Positions 1-8,936 of a stretch of DNA of 64,000 nt are shown here, in pieces. Each line of letters begins with the position of its first letter. Within the stretch, counting starts at the first letter, position 1. The notes below the pieces were generated by a model. The model was not told the origin of the DNA and did not search any database. It saw only the letters and a program-made list of their open reading frames with translations. This DNA is from Oligella sp050920755 (lineage in GTDB: Bacteria > Pseudomonadota > Gammaproteobacteria > Burkholderiales > Burkholderiaceae_B), in NCBI RefSeq assembly GCF_050920755.1, contig NZ_CP158480.1, forward strand, positions 1,054,001 to 1,118,000, in the 5' to 3' direction. Both the position numbers and the translations under genes were made by a program.

Positions 1-66
1 AATACAATATAACTAAGCTTTAATTAAAAGCATAGGTTTCAATTTTAAAAATTTGGAGTGATATAG

Positions 67-1131
67 GTGTCATACAATACTGATGATTTACGCATTGATG
101 AGATCCGTGAATTAACACCCCCCTCACATTTAATGAGAGAGTTCCCATGCACACCGGATATTGCCGGTGTGGTTCACGAGTCGCGTCAGGCAATTCATAA
201 TATCCTGCACGATAAGGACGACCGTCTGGTAGTGGTCGTTGGCCCTTGTTCTATTCACGATCCTAAAGCCGCATTGGAGTATGCCGATTTGCTTAAGGTG
301 GCTCGTGAAAAGTATGCCGGCGAGCTCGAAGTGGTGATGCGAGTGTATTTTGAAAAACCGCGTACTACCGTGGGTTGGAAGGGCTTGATTAATGACCCTG
401 ATTTAGACTCCAGTTTTAATATTAACAAGGGCTTACGCATCGGTCGTCAGTTATTGCTTGATATTAACAGCAAGGGTCTACCGGCCGGTTGTGAGTTTTT
501 AGATATGATTAGCCCGCAGTATACAGCGGACTTGGTTTCATGGGGAGCGATTGGTGCGCGCACGACCGAGAGTCAGGTGCACCGTGAGTTGTCTTCCGGT
601 CTATCCTGTCCCGTAGGTTTTAAAAACGGCACAGATGGTAATGTTAAAATCGCCGTCGATGCCGTGCAGGCAGCATCACGTCCGCATAGCTTTTTATCCG
701 TGACCAAGGGCGGCCACTCAGCCATTGTCAGAACTCGTGGTAATGAAGACTGTCATATTATTCTACGTGGTGGCAATGACGGTCCGAATTATAGTGCCGA
801 GCATATTCAAGCGGCGGCCGTAGTAATTGAAAAAGCCGGTCTTAATCCTAAAATTATGATTGATGCCAGTCATGCCAATAGCTCTAAAAAGCCTGAAAAT
901 CAGCCACTGGTGATGGAGGATGTGGCCGCGCAGTTAGAGGCGGGTGATCAGCGCATTTGCGGTGTGATGATTGAGAGTCACTTAGTGGCCGGTCGTCAGG
1001 ATCAGGTAGAGGGTCAGCCTTTAGTTTACGGTCAGAGTATTACTGACGGTTGTATTGATTGGGCGACCACTGACAAGGTATTGGCTCGCTTAGCCGAAGC
1101 GGTAAAAGTGCGTCGTCAAAAAGCTGCTTAA
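67..1131 (+). CDS. aroG: 3-deoxy-7-phosphoheptulonate synthase (DAHP synthase, AroG/F/H class)
   Basis: Catalyses condensation of phosphoenolpyruvate and erythrose-4-phosphate, the first step of the shikimate pathway, in the cytoplasm. The 354-residue length is normal for the class I AroFGH family. Visible motifs are GPCSIHDP (residues 59-66, holding the metal-ligand Cys), the KPRTTVGWKG substrate loop (about 97-106), GFKNGTDG and the IDASHANSSK segment. It starts with GTG at 67, supported by GGAG at 55-58. A strong terminator follows, so it is a single-gene unit. Which aromatic amino acid feeds back on it (AroF, AroG or AroH type) cannot be told by eye. Confidence 0.95.
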   Translation: MSYNTDDLRIDEIRELTPPSHLMREFPCTPDIAGVVHESRQAIHNILHDKDDRLVVVVGPCSIHDPKAALEYADLLKVAREKYAGELEVVMRVYFEKPRTTVGWKGLINDPDLDSSFNINKGLRIGRQLLLDINSKGLPAGCEFLDMISPQYTADLVSWGAIGARTTESQVHRELSSGLSCPVGFKNGTDGNVKIAVDAVQAASRPHSFLSVTKGGHSAIVRTRGNEDCHIILRGGNDGPNYSAEHIQAAAVVIEKAGLNPKIMIDASHANSSKKPENQPLVMEDVAAQLEAGDQRICGVMIESHLVAGRQDQVEGQPLVYGQSITDGCIDWATTDKVLARLAEAVKVRRQKAA

Positions 1132-1171
1132 TTAGCGTTCAATTTCTGCATAAAGCATGCAGATTGTGTAA

Positions 1172-1216
1172 AAATGGCTAAGTGAATTTAGCATCACTTA
1201 GCCATTTCTTTTTTTT
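1172..1216 (+). terminator. Rho-independent terminator after DAHP synthase gene
   Basis: A 14-bp perfect stem (AAATGGCTAAGTGA and its complement, 1172-1185 and 1194-1207) is followed by an eight-T run at 1209-1216. It ends just 10 bp before the next start codon, separating aroG from mnmA. Confidence 0.93.
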
Positions 1217-1226
1217 GAATTTATAA

Positions 1227-2345
1227 ATGAACAATTCCCCAACTCCTTCAAACGGCAAGCGCGTTGTCATCGGTATGTCGGGCGGTGTCGATTCATCCGT
1301 CAGTGCTTGGCTACTTAAGCAACAGGGTTATGAGGTGGTCGGTCTTTTTATGAAAAACTGGGAAGACGACGATACCGATGAGTATTGCTCCAGCCGTCAG
1401 GATCTCCTGGACGCCGTGAGTGTCGCCGATTTATTAGGAATTGAAATCGAGGCGGTTAATTTTGCCGCTGAGTACAAGGATCGTGTTTTTTCCGAGTTTC
1501 TGCGTGAGTACTCCGCAGGTCGTACGCCTAATCCGGATGTGCTATGCAATGCCGAAATTAAGTTTAAGGCCTTTTTAGATCATGCCATGAGCCTGGGTGC
1601 CGATCATATTGCCACCGGGCACTATGCGCGCGTGCGTCAGGTCGAGGGTGCCGGTGGTCCCGAGTTTCAATTATTAAAGGGCGTCGATCCGACCAAGGAC
1701 CAAAGCTATTTCCTGCATCGTTTAAATCAGGCTCAATTAAGCAAAACCTTATTCCCTTTAGGCGAAATTCATAAAAGCGAGGTGCGCAGAATTGCCGCCG
1801 AGCTGCAATTGCCTAATGCCGATAAAAAGGACTCGACCGGTATATGCTTTATCGGCGAGCGTCCCTTTAGAGAGTTTCTCAATCGCTATTTACCGACTAA
1901 ACCGGGTCCGATGGTGACTGATACCGGTGATGTGATAGGCGAGCATATGGGTCTGTCCTTTTATACTTTAGGTCAGCGTAAGGGCTTGGGTATCGGTGGC
2001 CTAAAAAACTATCAGAGTGAAGACGGTACAGCCCCGGCGTGGTTTGTGGCGCGTAAAGATTTGCAAAATAACACGCTCTATGTGGTTAACGGTCACGATC
2101 ATCCTTGGCTTTTAACGCAGCAATTAGCGGCTGAGGATGTGAGCTGGGTGGCCGGACATGCGCCCGCTGCCGGTCATTACGCAGCCAAAACACGCTATCG
2201 ACAAGCGGATGCGCCATGCTATTTAGCGCCTACTGCACAGGGTTTCAGCTTAAGCTTTCCGGAGGCTCAGTGGGCAGTGACCCCGGGGCAATCGGCGGTA
2301 TTGTACGACGGGGATATTTGCTTAGGCGGCGGTATTATTTATTAA
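1227..2345 (+). CDS. mnmA: tRNA-specific 2-thiouridylase MnmA
   Basis: Adenylates and thiolates U34 of tRNA-Lys, -Glu and -Gln to give 2-thiouridine. The N-terminal PP-loop GMSGGVDSS is at residues 16-24. The two catalytic cysteines are C107 (in NPDVLCNAEIKF) and C207 (in STGICFIGERPF). The length of 372 is typical. The ATG at 1227 has no obvious Shine-Dalgarno and lies only 10 bp past the previous terminator, so the transcript may be leaderless or the promoter may overlap the terminator. purB follows 19 bp downstream, probably in the same transcript. Confidence 0.95.
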   Translation: MNNSPTPSNGKRVVIGMSGGVDSSVSAWLLKQQGYEVVGLFMKNWEDDDTDEYCSSRQDLLDAVSVADLLGIEIEAVNFAAEYKDRVFSEFLREYSAGRTPNPDVLCNAEIKFKAFLDHAMSLGADHIATGHYARVRQVEGAGGPEFQLLKGVDPTKDQSYFLHRLNQAQLSKTLFPLGEIHKSEVRRIAAELQLPNADKKDSTGICFIGERPFREFLNRYLPTKPGPMVTDTGDVIGEHMGLSFYTLGQRKGLGIGGLKNYQSEDGTAPAWFVARKDLQNNTLYVVNGHDHPWLLTQQLAAEDVSWVAGHAPAAGHYAAKTRYRQADAPCYLAPTAQGFSLSFPEAQWAVTPGQSAVLYDGDICLGGGIIY

Positions 2346-2364
2346 CTTTTACTAGTTTAAGACT

Positions 2365-3747
2365 ATGAAAATTGCGGATCAATTAACAACACTAAACGCT
2401 TTATCACCGATTGACGGTCGTTATGCTTCGCGTGCCGATGCTTTACGTCCTTTTTTATCCGAAGCCGGCTTTATGGCACATCGTGTCGAGGTTGAAGTGG
2501 CTTGGTTAAAGGCATTGGCAGAAGCAGGTTTACCGGAATTGCCGGCCTTTGAGGCGGATGCTGTCGCTGTATTAGACGGTTTAGTCAGCAACTTTAGCGA
2601 GGATTGCGCCGTTCGCATTAAGGAAATTGAAAAAACCACTAACCACGATGTCAAGGCAGTGGAGTATTTTCTTAAGGAAAAAGTAGCCGATCATCAGGCG
2701 CTATCAGCCGCTGCGGAGTTTATTCACTTTGCTTGTACTTCCGAAGATATTAATAACACCTCGCATGCTTTGATGCTGGTGCGTGTGCGTGATCAGGTGG
2801 TATTACCTAAACTTAGGGAAGTGCTGGCGCAAATGGTCGCATATTCACATGAACTGGCTGATCAGCCGATGTTATCCCGTACACATGGTCAGCCGGCTTC
2901 ACCGACCACAATGGGCAAGGAATTCGCTAACTTTGCCGCTCGTTTACAGCGTGCCATTCAGCAAATCGAGCAGGTACAGCCATTAGCCAAATTAAACGGT
3001 GCTACCGGTAACTTTAACGCGCACCTAAGTGCTTATCCTGAAGTTGACTGGCCTGCCTTAAGTAAAAAGGTCTTAAACGGCTTAGGTCTCACGCAAAATG
3101 AATACACCATTCAGATTGAACCGCATGATTGGATGGCGCAGTTATTTGATGCCATTGCACGAGCCAATACCATTCTGATCGACTTCAACCGTGATATTTG
3201 GTCTTATATCTCTTTAGGCTTCTTTAAGCAGCGCTTAAAAGAGGGCGAGGTAGGTTCGTCTACCATGCCTCACAAGGTTAATCCGATTGATTTTGAAAAC
3301 TCGGAGGGTAATTTGGGCTTGGCCAATGCCGTATTCCGTCACCTATCTGAAAAGCTGCCGATTTCCCGTTGGCAACGCGACTTGACTGACTCCACTGTAT
3401 TAAGAAATTTAGGCGTCGGTTTGGGTTATTGTATGGTCGCTTGGGATTCTTGCCTCAAGGGTATGGGCAAGCTTCAGCTTAACGCTCAAGTGATTGATGC
3501 GGATTTAGATCAATGCTGGGAGATCCTTGCCGAGCCGGTGCAAACAGTGATGCGTCGTTACGGTTTACCGCAACCTTATGAGCAGTTAAAGGCACTTACC
3601 CGCGGTCAAGGTATTACTGAAGCGGCTTTAACCGAATTTATTCGCGGCTTAGATTTACCTGAAGAGCCTAAGCAATATTTATTGGCTTTAAAACCGCGTA
3701 CTTATATTGGTCATGCGGCCAAACTGGCTAAAGCTTTTAAAGCCTAA
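2365..3747 (+). CDS. purB: Adenylosuccinate lyase
   Basis: Cleaves SAICAR to AICAR and adenylosuccinate to AMP in purine synthesis. It belongs to the fumarase/aspartase superfamily. The signature GSSTMPHKVNP is at residues 297-307 and the SRTHGQP segment with a conserved His at 171-177. Length 460, close to the E. coli enzyme (456). It is probably cotranscribed with mnmA. The other purine genes of the window (purC, purE, purK) are a separate cluster at 6.3 kb. Confidence 0.96.
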   Translation: MKIADQLTTLNALSPIDGRYASRADALRPFLSEAGFMAHRVEVEVAWLKALAEAGLPELPAFEADAVAVLDGLVSNFSEDCAVRIKEIEKTTNHDVKAVEYFLKEKVADHQALSAAAEFIHFACTSEDINNTSHALMLVRVRDQVVLPKLREVLAQMVAYSHELADQPMLSRTHGQPASPTTMGKEFANFAARLQRAIQQIEQVQPLAKLNGATGNFNAHLSAYPEVDWPALSKKVLNGLGLTQNEYTIQIEPHDWMAQLFDAIARANTILIDFNRDIWSYISLGFFKQRLKEGEVGSSTMPHKVNPIDFENSEGNLGLANAVFRHLSEKLPISRWQRDLTDSTVLRNLGVGLGYCMVAWDSCLKGMGKLQLNAQVIDADLDQCWEILAEPVQTVMRRYGLPQPYEQLKALTRGQGITEAALTEFIRGLDLPEEPKQYLLALKPRTYIGHAAKLAKAFKA

Positions 3748-3825
3748 TTGAAATACGCTGAAAGATTCTAAGAAAACAGTTACTTGTACTTTCTTTAAAG
3801 CTTACATATAATTGACTGGTTAAGG

Positions 3826-3860
3826 GGTGCTGATAGGTCAGGATTGACCCCGTCGGCACC
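3826..3860 (+). promoter_or_regulatory. Strong hairpin in the leader of the cytochrome c' gene
   Basis: An 8-bp outer stem (GGTGCTGA at 3826-3833 with TCGGCACC at 3853-3860, one G-T pair) encloses a second 5-bp stem (GGTCA/TGACC) across an internal loop. No T-run follows, so it is a poor intrinsic terminator for purB. It lies about 60 bp before the cytochrome c' start and could be a leader structure or a protein-binding site. Function unknown. Confidence 0.4.
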
Positions 3861-3918
3861 GTCTTGATTCAAGTCACATTTTATCAATGACGGTTCAGCA
3901 AATTTAAGGGGATTTATT

Positions 3919-4386
3919 ATGAAAAAGTTATTAAGTGCAGTTATGTTAGCTACCTGTACTTTGGCGACAAGCACTGCTTTAGCGGTGACACCTGCCGAGG
4001 ATCATTTTGAAACAACGGATGACGCAGTTCAGTACCGTCAAGCCGCTTTTAAGTTAATCGGTGATGTATTCGGTGCGCGTCTAGGTGCCGTGGCTCGCGG
4101 TGATGTGGATTACGATGCCGATGCGGTCAAGGAAAATGCCCAAACACTCAAGGTACTGATTAATCTTCCTTGGGCCGGTTTTGCTGATGGTCGTGAGGGC
4201 GGTAATGCTCAGGATAAAATCTGGGGCAATAAAGACGATTTTAATAAAAAGGCCCAAGCCGCTATTGATGCCGTAGCTGAGCTTGAAACAGCGAGCGAAA
4301 GCGGTGATCTGGCTAAGTTTAAGCAGGCTTTTGCTGGAGTCGGTCAGTCTTGTAAGTCCTGTCATGACAGCTATCGTAAGCGATAG
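3919..4386 (+). CDS. Cytochrome c' (class II periplasmic cytochrome c)
   Basis: The precursor has 155 residues and an N-terminal Sec signal peptide (MKKLLSAVML..., cleavage probably after the TALA near residue 22). The single haem-binding motif CKSCH (C145, C148, H149) is close to the C-terminus, as in class II cytochromes c', which fold as a four-helix bundle. Known members bind NO or CO at a five-coordinate haem and help in nitric oxide tolerance; that role is inferred here. The start has a good Shine-Dalgarno (AAGGGG). Confidence 0.9.
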   Translation: MKKLLSAVMLATCTLATSTALAVTPAEDHFETTDDAVQYRQAAFKLIGDVFGARLGAVARGDVDYDADAVKENAQTLKVLINLPWAGFADGREGGNAQDKIWGNKDDFNKKAQAAIDAVAELETASESGDLAKFKQAFAGVGQSCKSCHDSYRKR

Positions 4387-4401
4387 TATCGTTTTTTGAG
4401 A

Positions 4402-4429
4402 TAAAAATGGGCGCCGTCTTGGCGCCCAT
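4402..4429. terminator. Bidirectional terminator between convergent genes
   Basis: A perfect 9-bp GC-rich stem (ATGGGCGCC / GGCGCCCAT, loop GTCTT) lies at 4407-4429. The A-run on its left is a T-run on the minus strand, so it mainly serves the minus-strand transporter gene and only weakly the cytochrome c' gene. Confidence 0.75.
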
Positions 4430-4442
4430 TATCGTATGTGTA

Positions 4443-5768
4443 TTAGAAAATAAAGTAGAGCACACTGCTGATAATCAGTCCTGACACAATCAGGGTAAAT
4501 AGACAAAAGCCCATGATATCACGTGCTTTTAGGCCGGCAATGGCCAGCGCAGGTAACGCCCAGAACGGCTGAATCATATTGGTCCAAGCATCACCCCAAG
4601 CAATAGTCATGGCCATTTTGGCTTGTTCTAGGTTAGCACCCATGGCATTCATCTGATTGACTGCTTCAATCATCACCGGTGCTTGTACGGCCCATTGACC
4701 ACCACCGCTCGGGATAAAGAAGTTAACCAAACCGGCACTGAGGAATGACAGTACGTAGAAGGTTTTCTCGGAAGCAACGCTAACAAAGCCATTAGTAATC
4801 GTGGCGGCTAAACCAGACTGAACCATCATCGCCATAATTGCCGCATAAAAAGGGAACTGAATCAAAATAGGTCCCACCGCACGCACTGAATCATCGACCG
4901 CATTAATAAAGTTACGTGGCGTACCATGTAAAACAATACCGGCAAAGAAGAAGATAAAGTTAATAATGTTCAGGTTTAAACTACCACCCTTAACAAAGTA
5001 ACTGATAATGTAAATCCAACCTAAAGCACCGATAATCAGATTCAAAATACTGCTATGCTCTAAGCGCTCAGCCGGTGTCATTTGTGCCGGTTTAGCCTCA
5101 GGCTCCGGTTCTTCCAATAGCTTAGGATCAATGATGACACGCTCATCTTTGGCCGGATGCATAAATAAGCAGAGAATCGGGATGCAGATTAAAAGCGCTG
5201 CACAAATAATCAGGTTGCCGGTAGAAAATAGCGTCTCACTGATTGGGATTACACCGATTTGCGCCTCATACGGGTGCTTGGCGGTGGCAATACTCAGCGG
5301 AATAGAGCCGGCAATACCGCCGTGCCAAATCACAAAGCCGCTATAAGCACTTGCAATCAACAAGCGATAGTCCGTGTCATTGCGCTGTCTGGCAACCTCT
5401 TTAGCAATTAAAGCACCTAAAACCAAGCCGAAGCCCCAGTTAATCCAACAAGCGATTGCCGTTAAAAAAGCCACCATCATAATCGCCATGCCGGCTGATT
5501 TCGGCGCTTTGGCCAAGGATACTAAAATACGCTTAAAGAAAGGGCTTTTAGCCATAACGGAGCCGCACAATAAGACCATGGTCATTTGTACGGTAAAGGC
5601 CATTAAGCCCCAGAAACCGTTACCGAAAAAGTCAACCACATTGAGCGGCGCTTTATTGGTAAAAGAACTTAAAACAAAAACTAATAATGACAAAAGAATC
5701 ACGAAGATATAAGCGTCCGGTAAATAGCGCTCCATCAATCGTGTTGACAGACGAGTTAAAAATCGCAT
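4443..5768 (-). CDS. atoE: Short-chain fatty acid transporter, AtoE family
   Basis: A 441-residue integral inner-membrane protein with about ten to twelve hydrophobic segments. It matches the AtoE family of short-chain fatty acid permeases: the N-terminal pattern RYLPDAYIFVILLSLLVF, the WHGGIAGSIPL segment, FIPSGGGQWAVQAPV and the WGDAWTNMIQPFWALP segment are characteristic. The start is supported by a near-perfect AAGGAGGAG. No ato catabolic genes are adjacent, so the substrate (acetoacetate or butyrate) is inferred from the family only. Confidence 0.88.
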   Translation of the reverse strand: MRFLTRLSTRLMERYLPDAYIFVILLSLLVFVLSSFTNKAPLNVVDFFGNGFWGLMAFTVQMTMVLLCGSVMAKSPFFKRILVSLAKAPKSAGMAIMMVAFLTAIACWINWGFGLVLGALIAKEVARQRNDTDYRLLIASAYSGFVIWHGGIAGSIPLSIATAKHPYEAQIGVIPISETLFSTGNLIICAALLICIPILCLFMHPAKDERVIIDPKLLEEPEPEAKPAQMTPAERLEHSSILNLIIGALGWIYIISYFVKGGSLNLNIINFIFFFAGIVLHGTPRNFINAVDDSVRAVGPILIQFPFYAAIMAMMVQSGLAATITNGFVSVASEKTFYVLSFLSAGLVNFFIPSGGGQWAVQAPVMIEAVNQMNAMGANLEQAKMAMTIAWGDAWTNMIQPFWALPALAIAGLKARDIMGFCLFTLIVSGLIISSVLYFIF

Positions 5769-5987
5769 TGAATGCTCCTCCTTGCAAAAGATTTTTACGA
5801 GCCTATTTTGTCACAAAGATTTTATTTTTTAAAGAAAAATAACATTATCCGCGTTGATGCTTAGAATTTGACACGATTTTTAGCTAGAGGAATGCGCCTT
5901 AACACTTTAAAATAAAAATATCTTAGCTAACAATTAAATTAGAGGCTGAGATTACAATCAGTTTTATATTTAAATAAAGGGGTTCTT

Positions 5988-6131
5988 ATGAAACTAAATA
6001 AATTAACTCGCATGTTTGTACTGGCTCTAGGTTTAGCCGGTGCCGTTTTTGCTGCAGGTTGTAATACCGTTCACGGCGCAGGCGAAGACATTCAGGCCGG
6101 TGGCGAAGCGATTCAGAAAGCCGCCGAGTAA
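5988..6131 (+). CDS. Entericidin A/B-type small lipoprotein
   Basis: A 47-residue gene. The product starts MKLNKLTRMFVLALG, has a lipobox VFAAGC with the lipidated Cys at residue 25, and a short mature part (CNTVHGAGEDIQAGGEAIQ). That mature sequence is typical of the EcnA/EcnB family, small envelope lipoproteins that form an antidote/bacteriolysin pair in enterics. Only one copy is present here. It has a good ribosome-binding site (AAAGGGG) and its own terminator, so it is a stand-alone unit. Confidence 0.9.
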   Translation: MKLNKLTRMFVLALGLAGAVFAAGCNTVHGAGEDIQAGGEAIQKAAE

Positions 6132-6175
6132 TCATCTACTATCCGAAGCGATTCGCTTTAGAGTTTATTCATAGC

Positions 6176-6210
6176 ACCGGTGCGCAGTTGTCTGTCGCAC
6201 CGGTTTTCTT
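6176..6210 (+). terminator. Terminator of the entericidin gene
   Basis: A 9-bp stem (ACCGGTGCG at 6176-6184 with CGCACCGGT at 6196-6204) followed by TTTTCTT. Confidence 0.85.
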
Positions 6211-6289
6211 CGTCCGGCCTTTAGCCAAGGCGCTCCTATGCTAAAATTAATCTTTTAATAGTTTGATAGTTAAATCAAAGGATAGTGTT

Positions 6290-7180
6290 TTGGCGACTGC
6301 AATTTATCAATCTACCATCCAATCACTACCGCTGGTTGCACGCGGTAAAGTGCGTGATATGTATGCGGTTGGTGAGGATCACTTTTTAATTGTTGCAACA
6401 GACCGTATTTCAGCCTTCGATGTGATCCTCGATGATCCCATTCCGGGCAAGGGCCAAGTACTCACAGAGATGACTAATTTCTGGCTGCACAAGCTGACTC
6501 ATATCGTGCCTAACCATAGCTCCGATCTCAAGCTTGAGGATGTGTTGTCCGGTGAGGAGTTGGCACAGGCGCAGGGTCGTTCCGTGATTGTTAAGCGCCT
6601 GCAGCCGATTTTAGTAGAGGCAGTCGCCCGCGGTTATATTATCGGCTCCGGTTGGAAGGACTACCGCAGCACCGGTGAGATTTGCGGGGTGAAGCTACCG
6701 CGAGGCCTACAATTAGCTGAAAAGCTGGAAGCGCCGATTTTTACACCGGCGGCCAAGGCCGAAGTCGGCGATCATGATATTAACGTGGATTTTAACCATG
6801 TGATTGCCGAGGTAGGTCAGGAGATGGCCGAAGAGATTCGTGACGTTACCTTAAAGCTATACAAAACGGCAGCCGAGTACGCTGAGACTCGAGGCGTTGT
6901 GATTGCCGACACCAAGTTCGAGTTCGGTTTGGATAAGGCAGGCCGTTTACACTTGATGGATGAGGTCTTAACACCGGATTCATCCCGGTTTTGGCCGGCA
7001 AATCGCATTCAAAAGGGCATAAGTCCACCGTCCTACGATAAGCAGTTCGTGCGCGATTGGTTAGAGGAGCAGGACTGGGATAAGACGCCACCGGCGCCGC
7101 GCCTACCTCAAGAGGTCATTGACAAGACCGCCGCTAAATACCGTGAGGCCTTGGAAATTCTAACCGGTCAAAGCATTTAA
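6290..7180 (+). CDS. purC: Phosphoribosylaminoimidazole-succinocarboxamide synthase (SAICAR synthase)
   Basis: Joins CAIR and aspartate in purine synthesis. Motifs are ARGKVRDMYAVGED (nucleotide loop), DRISAFDVIL, VEAVARGYIIGSGWKDY and the LMDEVLTPDSSRFW segment. The open frame extends to a TTG at 6263, but I prefer the TTG at 6290 because AAAGGA lies at 6277-6282 with 7-nt spacing, and the protein (296 residues, starting MATAIYQS) then begins where relatives do. It is the first gene of a purC-purE-purK-tsaC cluster. Confidence 0.93.
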   Translation: MATAIYQSTIQSLPLVARGKVRDMYAVGEDHFLIVATDRISAFDVILDDPIPGKGQVLTEMTNFWLHKLTHIVPNHSSDLKLEDVLSGEELAQAQGRSVIVKRLQPILVEAVARGYIIGSGWKDYRSTGEICGVKLPRGLQLAEKLEAPIFTPAAKAEVGDHDINVDFNHVIAEVGQEMAEEIRDVTLKLYKTAAEYAETRGVVIADTKFEFGLDKAGRLHLMDEVLTPDSSRFWPANRIQKGISPPSYDKQFVRDWLEEQDWDKTPPAPRLPQEVIDKTAAKYREALEILTGQSI

Positions 7181-7204
7181 TTATTAAGAATTTAAGGATT
7201 GCAT

Positions 7205-7711
7205 ATGAGCTCTGCAAAAGAGGAAGTAAAAGTTGCCGTTATTATGGGTTCTTCCAGTGATTGGGAAGTGATGCGTCATGCTGTTGAAATTTTGGAGTTT
7301 TTTGAAGTGCCTCATGAGGCCAAGGTGATTTCAGCGCATCGCATGCCTTTAGATATGGTGGCTTTTGCCGAGACCGCTTATGAACGCGGTTTGCGTTGTA
7401 TTATTGCCGGTGCGGGCGGGGCTGCGCATTTACCGGGTATGGTTGCGGCCATGACTGAAGTGCCAGTTTTCGGGGTGCCCGTGCCGTCACGTTATTTGCG
7501 CGGTGAGGATTCCTTGCACTCCATCGTCCAAATGCCTAAGGGTGTACCGGTAGCCACCTTTGCCATCGGTGAGGCCGGTGCGGCAAATGCGGCTTTACAT
7601 GCAGTAGCCAATTTAGCCATGACGGATACCGCATTACGTGACAAATTAAAAGCTTATCGCGCGGCTCAAACGCAAAAGGCACGTGCCATGACACTGCCAC
7701 CGGAGGCTTAG
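7205..7711 (+). CDS. purE: N5-carboxyaminoimidazole ribonucleotide mutase
   Basis: Converts N5-CAIR to CAIR. Motifs are MGSSSDWEVM, SAHRMP and GAGGAAHLPGM, all class I PurE signatures. The ATG at 7205 is preferred over an in-frame TTG at 7199 because AAGGA (7194-7198) is correctly spaced. The protein has 168 residues. It lies between purC and purK, with only one base between its stop and the purK start, so translational coupling is likely. Confidence 0.95.
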   Translation: MSSAKEEVKVAVIMGSSSDWEVMRHAVEILEFFEVPHEAKVISAHRMPLDMVAFAETAYERGLRCIIAGAGGAAHLPGMVAAMTEVPVFGVPVPSRYLRGEDSLHSIVQMPKGVPVATFAIGEAGAANAALHAVANLAMTDTALRDKLKAYRAAQTQKARAMTLPPEA

Positions 7712-7712
7712 T

Positions 7713-8927
7713 ATGCAACGCCCTCCAGCGTATGATGAGATCTTACATCCGGGTGAGTATTTAGGCATGATGGGTGACGGTCAGTTAGGCCGTATGTTTT
7801 GCCATGCCGCTCAGGCCATGGGCTATAAGGTCATTGCACTGGGTCATGAGGCTGATGGTCCCACCGGCCAGATTGCAGAAAGGCACATCAGCGCAGATTA
7901 TGAGAGTGCAGAGGCACTTCAGCAAATGGCTGAGTCAGTGCGTGCCATCACTACTGAGTTTGAAAATGTCCCGGCTCAATCCTTAAAGCAGTTATCCTAT
8001 ACCATTCGCACCACACCCGCTGCGTCTGCAGTGGCGGTGGTGCAAGACCGTATTTCCGAAAAATCCTTTATCCGTGCCATGGGTGTGCCGGTGGCTGAGC
8101 ATGCCGACATTCGTCGGATGGCGGATTTGGATACGGTGGATAAGACACTTTTTCCGGGTATTTTAAAAGCGGCTCGTTTAGGTTATGACGGCAAGGGCCA
8201 AGCCATTGTTAACAGTCTTGAAGAGGCTAAAGAAGCGTTTAAGGACTTGGGTGAGGTCGAGTGCGTATTAGAGGCGAAATTACCTCTTGCCTATGAGGTA
8301 TCGGTGGTTCTGGCGCGCAATCTCCAAGATGCGATTGTGAGCTACCCGGTGGCGGTTAATCACCATATTAACGGTATTCTTTCCAGCACTACGGTATATC
8401 CCGGTTTAGTGCCGGATGACTTAGCTGCCAAGGCCATTGACTATGCCGAAATGCTTGCTTCAGGCTTAAACTATTACGGTGTGATGTGTGTGGAATTCTT
8501 TGTTTTAGATGCGGCTAAGCTGAGCCCCGATCATCCCACACTGGTGGTTAATGAAATTGCCCCGCGCCCGCATAATAGCGGCCACTACACGATGAATGCC
8601 ACTTCCTGTTCACAGTTTGAGCAGCAGGTACGCGTGATGGCCGGGATGCCTTTAGGCGATACCGCTTTATTGCAACCGACGATTATGCTGAATATTTTAG
8701 GTGATAGCTGGTTTATCGAGGATGAGAATCAGGCCAAGGAGCCGGACTGGGCTTCTGTCTTAGCTTTAGCCGGGGTGTCCTTACATCTTTATGGCAAAGC
8801 CGAAGCCCGCCATGGTCGTAAAATGGGTCACGTCAATATCATCAATGCCGATATTGACAAGCTCTATGAAACCGCTCAAAAAGTCAGTGATATTCTGCAT
8901 TTGGGTGCAGAGCTAAATAGAAAGTAG
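7713..8927 (+). CDS. purK: N5-carboxyaminoimidazole ribonucleotide synthase
   Basis: An ATP-grasp enzyme that carboxylates AIR with bicarbonate and ATP. Length 404. It begins with the GMMGDGQLGRM nucleotide-fold signature, and the ATP-grasp core includes GYDGKGQAIV and the VNEIAPRPHNSGHYTM metal-binding segment. It is the functional partner of the preceding purE and is probably translated from the same mRNA. Confidence 0.95.
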   Translation: MQRPPAYDEILHPGEYLGMMGDGQLGRMFCHAAQAMGYKVIALGHEADGPTGQIAERHISADYESAEALQQMAESVRAITTEFENVPAQSLKQLSYTIRTTPAASAVAVVQDRISEKSFIRAMGVPVAEHADIRRMADLDTVDKTLFPGILKAARLGYDGKGQAIVNSLEEAKEAFKDLGEVECVLEAKLPLAYEVSVVLARNLQDAIVSYPVAVNHHINGILSSTTVYPGLVPDDLAAKAIDYAEMLASGLNYYGVMCVEFFVLDAAKLSPDHPTLVVNEIAPRPHNSGHYTMNATSCSQFEQQVRVMAGMPLGDTALLQPTIMLNILGDSWFIEDENQAKEPDWASVLALAGVSLHLYGKAEARHGRKMGHVNIINADIDKLYETAQKVSDILHLGAELNRK

Positions 8928-8936
8928 TTTATCTTC

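Noticed and set aside
5374..5712. 112-codon plus-strand frame opposite the AtoE gene
   Set aside because: The Lys/Ala/Ile-rich composition reflects the reverse complement of membrane segments; no start signal.
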